A stretch of DNA of 64,000 nucleotides from Bombus terrestris (taxonomy: Eukaryota; Arthropoda; Insecta; Hymenoptera; Apidae), in NCBI RefSeq assembly GCF_910591885.1, contig NC_063274.1, forward strand, positions 14,964,164 through 15,028,163. The letters are read 5' to 3'. This document shows positions 14,201 to 27,542 of the stretch, piece by piece. The notes under the pieces are model-generated. The model was not told the origin of the DNA. It saw only the letters and a program-made list of their open reading frames with translations, and made no database searches. Every line of letters begins with the position of its first letter. Within the stretch, counting starts at the first letter, position 1. A program made the translations under genes and the position numbers.

Positions 14201-17200
14201 TGAGCCTTTGTTTAAGAGAGATTCGATTTTGGAAATGTATAAAATTTTCGTGCATTTTATTTACCATTGTATATCGTGTTCCTCAAGTTTTTTTTCACAA
14301 AACGATATTGGCATATTCTGTAGGTAAAAATAAGAGAAAAATATTGTATAATTAGAAGCTCACAAGTATTTCATTAAAAAGTTATAACAAAAATATCAAA
14401 TGATAACAGGCTGGATTTTTGTTGAATAAAAAGTACAGATAAATGAACAGTATTTGCGATAGCTTCACTTTAAAATATTGATCGATTTGCTACACTACGA
14501 ATTCTTTGTTGATTTCTTCCTTTAATTCCATCGAATGCATTGCATATTCTTTATCCCCTACAAGAAAATCATATCCGATGCTCATAGAAACCAAACAATT
14601 TCTTCTCCTCGACTTATCCATCGTTGGTATTAATGTCTCGTTCATCATAAATTAAAATTCAATTATCAAATGAAAATCTACTTTGATTCTATCTTGCCTA
14701 TCTCCGTTATAATTTTTTAATATAACATTTATGAGCCTACATTTATGTAGCATTATTCTCTTATCTTTACTCACAGCTGGCACCATTTTATAGCAAAAAC
14801 CTGGAAGACTCTGTACGTAAGTATTGTTGCCGCAAATCGACGAAAAAACGCGGTCGGACAGTTACAGGCGGTAAGTACTTCCGTTACCACTTACATTCAT
14901 CATCAAGCGCACGGTTATGGTTACAGTGGTCGCTGAGAGCTCGTTATCAAAACAAATCTCGAACGCGAGAACCATCGTCGTTTCGAATATGAAATAAATG
15001 TACGTGCAATTTAAAAAACGTCCGCTCATTAACCCTTTCGAGGCATCAAGTGCCATTGGGCGGGCGCGATTATGACCGCAATCAGTCGGACGTCGACGAC
15101 TATCGTTGTTCCACGTGATTATTCGGAGATTGCCGATAGCATCGTGAATGCCAGGCTGATCCGGTCAATCGAAATAAATCGTGCGGCGCGTTCACCATTC
15201 CAACCTAGAAAACCTCTGGAAAATCCTGTCGATGCCACTCCATCGTCCGGCCGTCGAGCACGCGAGTGACAATCGTTTCCGAGTCAACGTTCGTCCAACG
15301 TCTACTCGACGTCGCTTGGTAATCACCGGAATAATTTGAAATACGCTCGTGCACGTGTAAGTACTTGTCTGAGCAACGAAAATTTCTGGTGTATGTACCT
15401 GGTGCTCCTCGTACGAGCTTCGTCAATTAGGACAGCTGACATGTACATCCAATTATAGGATTATTATTAGGGTTGACGTACGGGATACACGATAAAAATG
15501 TTAAAGGGGTGAGAATGGATGGTTTTGGCATACGTTTGATGTCTACCTGGTTTGGTATTTTCAACGATGTGGGAGTTTCATTGATGATGGGCATTGAGTA
15601 CGTAGAAACGTTTCGTTAAGTGTATTTTAGTTTAGGATTGAGTCTGTATTACGATCATATAAAAATTATTCCAGTCATGGAAAAGCATACAGTATACAGT
15701 TTTCTGAACTTCTGATAAGTAATATTAAGATTACTTAAAAAGAAAAATAGAAACGAAAGAACATGTTAGAATCGTTTCTTGCCCCGGTGTATGAAGTTGA
15801 TAGTAACATGATCGGAGTTCCGGAGGATCAAGATATTAATTGAACTTCATACGACGTTCGAATGTTTTTTGAAGAAGAGATCGAAAAATCTAACTAAAAA
15901 AATGTGATTAATTTGATGCATATTTTTAATTTTGCGAAATATCACTTTTGCATCCTTTCATTTAAAATTTCATACATATTCATTTTATCAATTTACTATA
16001 TTTTGCATATAAATTGTCTGTATAAAGTATCGCAATATTTATATGTTATATACATGTGTTGCACAAATAACAAGAACGAAGTAGTGCGAATATATGAATA
16101 TCATCAATCATACAAAAAATATTCAACTTATAATGTTAAATTATGTACTTATGTATAGGCAGGCACTTACACATAACAGGATTTTCTAACTTTACAGCAC
16201 AAAGCTTTTTAATGTTTATATTCGTGGAATCGATATCATGTTCTCTGTTTCTCGACACAAAAAAAATATTTTATGTTGCAAGGAGAAAAAAACTTTGGAA
16301 TTACTCTCGCGAAATCAAAGACGTAACGTTCCATATAAAGCTATCATTTATTAATCGTGCAGCGTAATTACACGTATTTTCGTCGCTTTTACGAATTATT
16401 CTGATTAATTTCGCTGTTATTTGAAATAGTTTCGTAAAATGCGAGCACGAAACGTTAAAAAAGCATGAACACGTAGAATTTATGAAAAATTTCATATTTA
16501 AATCGCTGACTGTATTTTCCATATCGAAAATTAAAAGAGGTTATGCGGTAACCATCGATCCGTGTATTATTTCGAAAATTGTTTCCGATAAAAATGTAAA
16601 AAAGTCGGCCGAGTTAACACGAGGTTAAAAAAAAAGAAGTATTTACATAAATTTTCTTTTTCTTTTTCCTATCGATATGTATACATACATAATATCGAGA
16701 GTGAATTGATTGTTCGTTACGGACATTTAAGAAACTTGTAATGGAGTTAATGGAACATCGTGTACAACTACGGAGGAACATCATAATGGCACAGCATCCA
16801 TGATATATTCCACTTATAGCACTAATCACAACCACGTTTAAACCGCATACAAGCGTCAAATGACCAATTATGCCATGATACTGTATATAGAGATTACCAT
16901 GGTTGTAGTGTAATTAATCACGAAGCACATTTGATGGTAACACGTCATTAGAACAACTCCACGGATAGACGAGAATATACGTTACTTGAACATTCGCAAA
17001 TATCTATTCGTGTTATCTGTCAATTTAAACAACACAATAACTTAATGGAGAATTACGTTTATTATCGTAAGCCATGAATCGCAATTCTGTTTGCGGCACT
17101 TAGAATTATCGCTTGGACGTTTCATCTTTTGCTATCTATGTTGGCTTTACATGTTTTTCATAGCGATAGATACATGTTATGTATATATGCGTTGCAGATA

Positions 17201-20200
17201 TTCAGTCATTTTTTCAGTGTTATATTTTTTATAAACGCATTTGTATGTTTTTCAAATGGAAGTATTTCGACTGTTGATCATCAATTTTGAAATTTTTCGA
17301 GAAAGTTTTTGAACAAATATATTTGATCGCTGTCGTTTATTAGCCGTCCTCTACGTCTCAAAACAGGTTGAAAACAGTCCTTAAAATTTAACAGGTAGCT
17401 CAAAATATATTTTGAAAATGTTAAGAATCACCGGTACAGAGATTCAAAATTATTAAGTTATTTGGAAAGTTTATAGCGAAATATATTAAACATTTAGAAA
17501 CAACGTATATACGATCCAACGTATTAACTATCGAAAACATTTTGAATATCTTCACTTATGGGACAAGCTATGGAAAGATCAAAGAAGACAAAGAATTATT
17601 CAATAATTAGCATACCACTCTAATAATTAGTATTCCCTTATGAAAGTTGCAGTTCTTGAAACGGTTGATCATCCTGGTGTTCCATCTGACATCACTCTCG
17701 CTAGCCGTGTATATGAGACCGTCGAACATCGATGCCACTCTCCTGGAATGGCCAGAAGAAATCACGGAGGTTGGACGCATGATTGCGGAGTGCACCACGG
17801 TGATAGGTGTGCTGAGCTACATTTTGGTGCAACTAGGCGGCGAGGTCGTCAACATTGGTCTTCTATCGTTCATGAAACAATTGGTACGTTTAATCTTAAA
17901 TCTTGCTTCTTGGATGAATTCATCCTGCGCTGCGAATGGCACAGGGACAAGCGAAGTACAGCAAAAGCTCCACTTATCCGATACTTACCCGTTCGTACAA
18001 TCGGAGCTGATTTTCATATGACTAGATTTTGTTCATTCGTTAGACTACAAGGTGAAGCAGGGTTAAGTCTAAGCCGATAAGTCTGAAGTCGAATAATGGG
18101 AATTTAGGAACAAATTCGATATACCGAGTACTGTGGCGACTAGATTACGGAATTATTAAGCATTTATGGGGAATTGGGAAGTATAAACAGACGTAGAATG
18201 TGTGTGTACACGATTTACTAAAATATATATAAATATAAAGCATTCGAAGTATAGGGCTCGGTACGATATTTAGCGAGTAAAACAGATGTCTATCTGGATT
18301 ACACTTTTTTAAATTGGATTTGTAAACATACGAACGTGCATATTTCTTCGTAGTCTAGCGATGAAATTAGTTCGGATAAATGGAGTTCGAGCAAACGAAA
18401 TTCTACCGTATTTCTGTTGCTCATCTCACTCGTATGATCTTATTTGTACATCTGACACGTTCGACCAATAGGCGTGCTTATTTTTATGATTCTACTTGCT
18501 AAATCAGAAATAGCCAATCGAACCTACATTCTTTTGCCTAATAGTCTTTTCAGTTCTCTATTATACATCGACGGTTCAGCCGTGAAAGTTATACTCTCAC
18601 GAAACACTCCGTTGTTCCATACATCGAGATATCTCACTTGAATGGATGGATGGAGGCAATTTCGAATCTCTCGAATCGCGCCGCGGGTATCGAAGGTTGA
18701 GCAAACCGCCAGTGAACTGTAGCGGGTCAGGAGTATAATGGAGGAAAGAAAGTATTTCGTCGTGAATGCAGTGCGCTTCTAGATACGAGAGATTCCTTTT
18801 TTTTTTGTTGGTTTGGCTGGATAGAGCGTGCATGGGGTTCTGATCGCAATTTGAAAGTAAACGTATACCGCATGAAGTTTTTTTTTTATTTTTCACTGGT
18901 AGAAGCTGGAGGAGAATGTAAAAATCATTGTGTAACAATTTCTGGGGTATTATATCGAATAATTCATCAGTTGCTGTTACTAAAACTTTCACAGAAAAAG
19001 GCACCTGTCAACATTTATCTTTTTATGGAGGGAGAAAGAAAGGTTTTATATTCAATGTTCATTGCATACATTTCAATTTTTTTCACGAAATCGGTATGTT
19101 CTATAATTTTGATGGGTTTTGTTTGCAAGTCTGTCAGAGGATCGTATTGAATTGAATTATTTTAGAGATCTCATGATTGCGGTTGTTTTTTAGGCAAAAC
19201 GTATTTAAATTAGATGAACATGGATTCGACGAACGATTCGATTCAGTGCCATGTGTATCTCCCGATTTTCGTATGTTATAAAATACATTCTAAAAAATAT
19301 TGTATTAATGATTATTCAAAACTTACAAATTGCTAAAACACTGTTCTGCCTCGAAAACTCACGATTAAAGCTTGGAAACGAGAATGGAAACAAATCGTTG
19401 TTCACGTGCCAAACCAAACACAAGAAATTTGCATCGTTTATCTAAAAAGGGACATTGTTCGCGAATTAATTTCTCACTAACGGCCGAATTACTCGTAAAT
19501 CGCGCTCATTGAGCATTCTCGTACGGGGGAATACGTAATTCGTAATTAGCCTGGCTCGCTCGATAACGTAGACATCAAGTGTACAATATAATTAGAACAA
19601 CTTGATGTATGCGGCAGTATTATGTGATATATCGCGAGTTATTAATCGTGATCACGTATCAACGTTGCCGTGGAATCCTTTTCGAATCACTGAAAATGAT
19701 TCTCTAGGAAGCAACTCCGATTTCACGGCACAATTATGCAGATCGTTTGCTTGGCGACGCAACGCGTTGCCACGTACCGAAATTCCATGGCGTATATTGA
19801 TTCCTCTGCGGAAGGCCGTGAAGCGTGCAAGAATACGTGCTACCTTTGACGTTTCACCTGTGCATTTACCTTACAGAGTCACGAGCCTGCCAAGCTCATA
19901 TTCTTGATCAGCAATCTGCTCATACTCGCGTGCATACCATGTCGTCTTGCTGGTAATAGGCATGCTGAAGACGCGATACTCGTGGTTGCTGTTCCCGGCT
20001 CTTGGTTCCTCCTCATGTTCTTTGCTGGGTGAGTGACGTTTTGTGTTCTTAATTGCTACTGAATTTCTAGTGTTTACGCTACATGCTTAAAAGAAGGAAC
20101 AACTGAATAAGAATTCAAAAGGAAATCTCTTTCCATTAATAATTGCCAATTCCATATTAAGCGTGCTCAATTGCTGTAATTTTTATATATGCCTAACTAT

Positions 20201-23200
20201 TTTCTATATAACTATTTTTATATATCCGCAATTTTGTACGTATGCTTAAAAGGACCTGCAACCGGAAAGAATGAAAAAAAAATCCGTTTCTCTTGCCGAT
20301 TTTTAATCAATTGTAATTGTTTTCTTTTAAGTATTATTTCTTTTTGTTTAATAAAACTAATTTTATTTTATTAATAACGACATAAGTTTTAATTGTATTA
20401 CATGTAAGTTTATCATTTTAGTAATTAGAGATAATTAGCGATTAGCAATTTCCGAAGGGTATTAATTAACGAAGATAAAAAGTTATTTTATTATTATAAT
20501 GTTAATGTCACAATATCGACGGCTTTGAAAAACTGTTTTTATTTTACGTGTAGTTACGTTAGATCTAAAGTAGCGACTTCTTGAATACATTACAAACTTC
20601 GCATAGTTAAAGCGTTATCTTCTCACGGGAACTATGTATTAAATATATGTATATTCTTAAGAGTAGAAGATATGATAGGAAATTATATAAGAAGCTTACT
20701 TTACTTAACTGATGAGCTGTTTGATGTATTACTGATGTATTACTTGTTCCAAAACTTCTTGCACACATTTAAATGCTAATTAAGCCAGCAACAAGTAATA
20801 GAATGATCGCAACAGCCTCCAGACCATGAACTAATTTCTGCCATTGAAATGGAACGAATGTCTATAGATTTTCATGACTGAAATGAAAATGGAGCTTCGA
20901 AAGGAAATTTTTATTTTATCTTCTATGTCTTTGCTTCGCAATCAGTTAAAATTACTTGAAAAATAGAAGTTAAAAGGTATTAATTTATACAAAATTTGAT
21001 TCCATATTCGGTAAATATTACTCGTAATATATTTAACAAATTCTCTAGTTTCATTTATATTATGTTGAATAAAATCGATTAATTTCATGTTTTATTCCTT
21101 TTTTTATTGAAATAGCTACCTTAAAATCTGTATTTTTGCGTCATTAATAATCTAAAAGATAACTCACCATACTATAAGCTCACAGTCTGTGTACTTTACG
21201 CTGTATGTTTATCAACTTTTTATTTGCATGTTAGTTAAGCATGATTGCATCGTAAGACAGTGGACTTAGAAATTGCTGAATTAATGTCTAATGCATTGAA
21301 AGAACTATGCATGAGTCAGCGGTGACCCTCGATGTTTATCAATAATTATACTTCTCCAATAAAGAACACGAATAATTTACCATTTGACATTGAAATTAAA
21401 TTCTGAAAAGAAGTACGGAAAAATGTTTTATAAACTCGAATATATTAATATATATTGTAGCGCGACTTTACCCTTCGTTAATAGAATGTGAATTATTAAC
21501 GGCATCGGTGTTTGTTAATAATATAGCAGGTAACTACGATGTCGAATGGATGTTTCCCCGTTGAAATTCCGTTGGTGACTAGTTAACTTACGAAAGAAAT
21601 ATTCATGAAGAATGATAAAAGAATGCTCGATTAAGTATTATGTCGCCTGGTCATGCAACGTTTGCTACACGTGCTATTTAAAATAGCTGCGACGATATTT
21701 TATAACTTCGACGTATCTCCTTATTTACTATAGCTATAATTACGTCGAAAGTTGCTTCGTTTTTTTTAAACGAATGAATTACTTTCACTTCTGAAATATT
21801 TCTGAAAATATAATGGATGTCAAGCAAATATATAAATTGTTGCAACGTAATAGTAAATAAACATGTTAATTTTGTTTGTAATACATGCAACACTTAGTTG
21901 TAGTTATTTTTGCTAGTTTACTATCTTTTTGTTATGCGGAGGATTTAACAAATTTAAGGTTTCGAATATCCAGGATTTGACTATCATTCGAAAACAAACA
22001 TTTAATTCGGAACTAAGTAATTGACATATAATCCAACTGGTTAGATTTTGACGTGAAATAACTATGAGTTATATCCGTTCCTGGAGTGATATGTAGTGAT
22101 CACAGCATAAATTTGATTAATATACTCAGGATTATTAATATCGCTGGTAATGGCGCGCATACGTTAGATCAATAGCACAAATTTACTACATTTATATTAT
22201 AAATTAAATGAAATTATATATCAATGATAAAAGGTATACTAACTTGATTATTTAATAGAAACATACAAAATTATGTGATACGATTTAAAAATAATACAAA
22301 ATGTTAAAACGTAATGTGTCTTAAATCTCTTAAGTGGAAACAGTGATATTAATGGCTACATAAATATTCGTTATTTGCTGTCTTACAAGATAGATGATTA
22401 TTATCTCGCGTGATTAAATGATTATTTAGATGACTTTTATTATTTAGCGGGCTGTCAGTCACTCACACGCATACATAACACCATCTTACGTACAAAAACT
22501 ATACTTTAGTTTTTATTATTAGCTAAAAAATTACAGGCAGCAGAAAATATTAGTATCATTGATAATATTCTTTATTTTTAGCCTCACGGCTAAGAAATGA
22601 GCTTGCTTTACAAAATCCTTGGCTTGTAATTCTGTCTTAATCTTTCGCTAAAATCTCTCATTTTCATTCTCTTATTTTCTGTGTCCTTACTATATTTCTA
22701 TTCAGTTCATATCCGATTGATATTGCTTTTTATCGCGTCCTAGCGTAATATCGCTTCTCTACTATTATAGCAATAGAATATATTATAATGCACATCGTAT
22801 GCAGAATACTATAAATATTAAATCATAAAATTTGTAGAAGTAGTGTGTCTGTATATCTTAGGTACAAAAAGTACATCATACTTTCTATTGCTAGATATAT
22901 AAACTCCCAAGTAACCGAATATATTGTACGTAATAGATTGTAACATGTAAAGTCGAACGTTTCAAATTCTTTATCTAAGTTGTATTAAGTAACATATTAT
23001 TTTCCTGCATTCCTTTGATAACATATATAAATTTAAATGCTAATTTATGTTTCTTTCTTTCTTAGAACTATCGCTACAAGTTCTTCGATATTCTGTTTAC
23101 AAGAGTAGAACAAATATACGTGAACTTTGAGACATTTTCCCTTAAAAGTTGTTTTGCCGATTTACATACATAAGGTTGATATGTATTTTAAAGAGTCAGT

Positions 23201-26200
23201 AATGAATGTACGATCCGTCAGTGGTTCTCTAAGTTTTCTTTTAGCAATATCATTAAATGGTTAATAAATTAAATTAAATGAAAGTGATTAACAGAGGCTT
23301 GCAAAGACAACTCGGTACATGTTTTTCGTTAATAATATAAGCACGTTAATTAATAATAATAAGCACGTTAATTTCAACGACATAGTAACACAGATTAATA
23401 AATTTAGCCCGATGAAACGTAAAACGTGTTCTTCTTAATTGATGAAACCAGAATTTTCGTACGTTCTGATCTAATATTATACGTATAAGAAGGCGAAGGA
23501 GAATTAACGCATCCAATATGTATAAAGGAAGGACCCTATATTAGGCTGAAATAAAATCCACCAGCAGTCGTGTACGCGCGATTTTTCTCCCCAGGAATGA
23601 ATGGGGCAACCAGAAGAAAGGCATTTATAATCGGTTGGATGATAGCGCCTCCAGATTTCAAACCTCTTTTCACGTGATTTACGACGAGATAATGCCGGCT
23701 ATTTCGCATTACCATACACACGCCTCTCTTGGCAATCGTTTTTCTCCACCGCCGCGTCCTTTTCGTGGCCACTTTCCTGCAGATATTACTGCAGAACTTT
23801 CTGCCCCTCCATCTCTCTCTCTTCCTCCCCCATCTGCTGCCTTTTCTTTGGTGTGGCCCAATGACGTCGACGACGACTTCTTTTCTATCTTCTGCTACAA
23901 AGCTCCGAGGCAATTCGTCGAAGAACGCTCTTTGACTCGCGCAGTTTCCACTGTCACTTTGACGAGCCTTTGCAACCATTGCGTCGAAACGACGAAAAAG
24001 GATGTAAGACCCCTATTGGACCGCGATAGTGCATCTTGTTTTCTGTCCTCATACTTTGAGCCGTGACGTCGGTAATTGTAAATAAATATCAATTCTACGC
24101 GAAGCGTGAGTTTTTCGGATTCGGCAGGAGTGGAATTTGCTCGGTGGGCTGAAACGAGGCTTCCGAATGTGGAAAATGTTAGGATTGTTAGTTACACGAA
24201 CTGTTGCGTTGAATTTATTTTCATTTCGTTTTATTCAAATTCCTGATTTTACAGAGGATAAGTTCAGAGAAAATTGTTGTATGAAGTAGTTTGTTTACGT
24301 GTCTGATGTTAATACGTTCGGTGATTATATTAGCGCAAAATAAATTGTAGAAAATTGTAGATTTCTGTCAAGAATTATTAAATCCCGGATGTTTCTGCAC
24401 CTATAAGAGACTTAAACGTTTGAAAATGTGCAGAATGTAAATAATATACTATACGAAAATATATGGAGTATTCGTAATAATTACTATTTAGCTGAAACAA
24501 ATTATTACGATATTTAGGTTTCATTTCCGTAATTGGATCTTTCAAAGTGTAAGCAAAATCATTTAAACCATTAATTCTTACGTTGTGACATTTTCCATTT
24601 CGGGTATTTGATAAGGGAAAGATTGTTAAATTTGTATAACCCTTTCCATATGAAATCTTCAGATCATCTTAATCTTTTATCGATGTTATTTAAAATAACA
24701 TCGAATTAGTTTTAACTGTACTAACTTAGTCATACTATACTGTCAACAATTTCAGAAAATTCGAGAATCGTGAAACTCATGATAATTTTTTCAAATGACA
24801 CGTCATTGTTTATTGAAAAACAAGTAAATATAAGTCGATGGAATAACCATTTTATCGTGTACGATGGAAAAACGTATCGGCAGAGTTAATTTAATTTGAC
24901 ATAATGAGAGATAAAACGAGCGTCACAGCATTAACGTCCGCATGCCGCGTCGAAAACGTATTTTCTTTATTGGAGCAATATTACGTAAAAGCGTCTGCGT
25001 TCCGGCGTGTAATTACTGTCCATCAGGACGCCCTTTTGTCCCTAGCTTTCCGTTTAAGTACATGTATAGGGAGCCTAATTCCTCAAAGGCTTTCGAACGC
25101 CCGCTACCAGATTTCTTGTCCTCTATAACTGCTGCCGTTGACTTGGCAATAAGCCACCGTTGCGCCTGAGATTAATTTCGCACGAAATTTAACTGCAGAT
25201 CGATGCAGTTTCTCTCGCCCCTAAACGCTTTATTCTATTCCACTTCCGCTTACGATTCTCTCTGTTTCCATTACTTATCATTGTTTTCCTTCGCGCTCTC
25301 ATTCATCGTTACCCTTCTTCTTTTTTAGATTAATTTTATAGTCCTGGTGATTACACGACGCGTGTCGTTATTTATTAAAGAAAGAAAAAATTTGTTTCTT
25401 TTCCTGCAAAAGTCTGCTAGGCCTTTTAAAAATTTCCGAACTTATAGAAAGCAAAGAAAGATTTTTTCTTTAGTATTTTGTCTTTATTTATGTTGTTGAT
25501 TAAATATTGTCTCTTAACAGTGCATTAAAAACTATAACTGCGAAAGAATGCTTGTAACATTGGAACGTTCAAAAGTTAGAAATAAATATTTTGTAAATTT
25601 CGGATCTGAAATTTCAAATCTATACTGGGCTAGTAAATATTAGCATGATTAAACTAAATTGCAAATGAATACTGATTAGGTCTTAAAAAGCTACGAGTAT
25701 ATGAATGATGACATCTTTTGTTAATGATTATATGACATAATGATTTGAAATAATACGATGCAGAATATTTTCCCGTTTCTCCCAGTTATATCTATGATAA
25801 ATTCTGTAGGAATGTAAACAGAATTAATGAGAGGTTAATGCATAAGGACTAACAAGGGAATATTCTTATTAAACTAAGACAAGAGAAGATTTTCATTTCT
25901 TTTTTGGTAATCAGTTTTTTTTATGTAGACATATCTATCGCCACAGAAACCTAATAATGGTTTTTCGAAAAGAATGAGAAACCGTATAAGTAGATCGTTT
26001 CAGCAAAAAGTATGGAACTCCACTTGGGAAAAAAGCGTAATTGCACTTTGCAACTGCATGATTGCACATCCGACACCGACGAGAAGTTTGGAAGCACTAT
26101 CTTTTAACCTGCAGAGTGCGGTACGCCCTTTTTGGTGAAAGTCTTCTCACGATTTGTTTTCCCAAATATCCCGCTACATCTTTCGGTATACAAATCTGTA

Positions 26201-27507
26201 CTCGCTGCTTAGCAACAGGGCTTGCTTGGCTTACTTTCTTCGCCACAGCAATCACTTTTTCAATGTCCTCGCTTGCGATATATTCAGTACGCTATTTCTT
26301 GAGCTTGTGGTCAGAAACTTGAAAATCCTTTCTTTCATCCTTTTTAAAGAGTTAATGAATTCTTATAGGAAACGAATTAATTTAATTTAAAAACAATCTC
26401 TTTTATATAAAATCAAATTTGTATTCCTGTATTCATATTTATTTTATCTATGCACAAAATAATTATAGGTTGTTCTGTATTCTGAAATATAACGGAAAGA
26501 TACAAATGTAGTTTTCTCATCGAACTTCGAAATCATTGAATATTTCTCAAATCATGGATGAATTTAGGGTTATTAATTACAGAAGTACCATTAAACTACG
26601 AAAATATTTTTTCTAGAGTAAATAACGGTTTGTACGGTAATGATGGAAAGAAGTATGGAGAACTGAAACTTTTTAACGATGTTGTTATTCACTCCTCTTT
26701 TCAAAGTGGAAGTTTTATCTCAGTCTGAACAAAAGAATCTCGAGTAGATATAAAATACCGAAGATTAGCAATAACAAGCATGTTTAATAAAAGAGTAACG
26801 TCGGTTTAAAAAAATGTTACTTCGTGTTATACTTATCCTATCATAGTAGGTTGGTACTTATGTACAATGATTTCCGTATTTCATTTACTCAACACTCATC
26901 ATTAATTTTCCGAACTCCACGATCGAAATACTTTTTGAATGATCTTTCTACATTAAATCGCATTTCGTGTTCTTAATTACTCCTTTTCTTCATACTAAAA
27001 TAAAGTTTCAAAATGCATGATACATTCCAGCATGTGCTAATATCATAGCACACTTATGGAAATCAGCCGTTCAAAAATTAATCACTTGTCCTGTATAGAA
27101 TTTGCTAATATTTAACCATCCTACAGAAATAATTTTGTCCTACTTTCACGGAACACTGTCTGTCTGCGTAAGCATTAGTATTCGATAGAAAATTTCAACG
27201 TTTTGATTTGCAATTCCAGCCTATTTCAACCGCCCAATCATATGATTTCACACGGCTCATATCGTACTGTGCATACATCATCGCGAGACGATTATTCGAA
27301 ATGGACAACGATTAGCTAAAATTTTCTGTTACCTAACGACCGAATATTTCAGATTCGTCGGCACGAAAGCACCGTGCCGAGACTTCTAATTATAGGTACA
27401 CGAAGCGAACATAATTGCGGCCTCATCTAGCTTCGAGATGCTAACCCGCATAGTTTAGATTCACAAGCCTAACGAGGTATAATCTTCTGCGATCGAAAGA
27501 GAGAGAC

Positions 27508-27542
<35 letters not shown>

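Noticed and set aside
17640..18080. 146-codon + strand frame overlapping exon 4
   Set aside because: It is the +1 shadow of exon 4 and runs into the intron. The LQFLKRL frame carries the S1/S2 helices.
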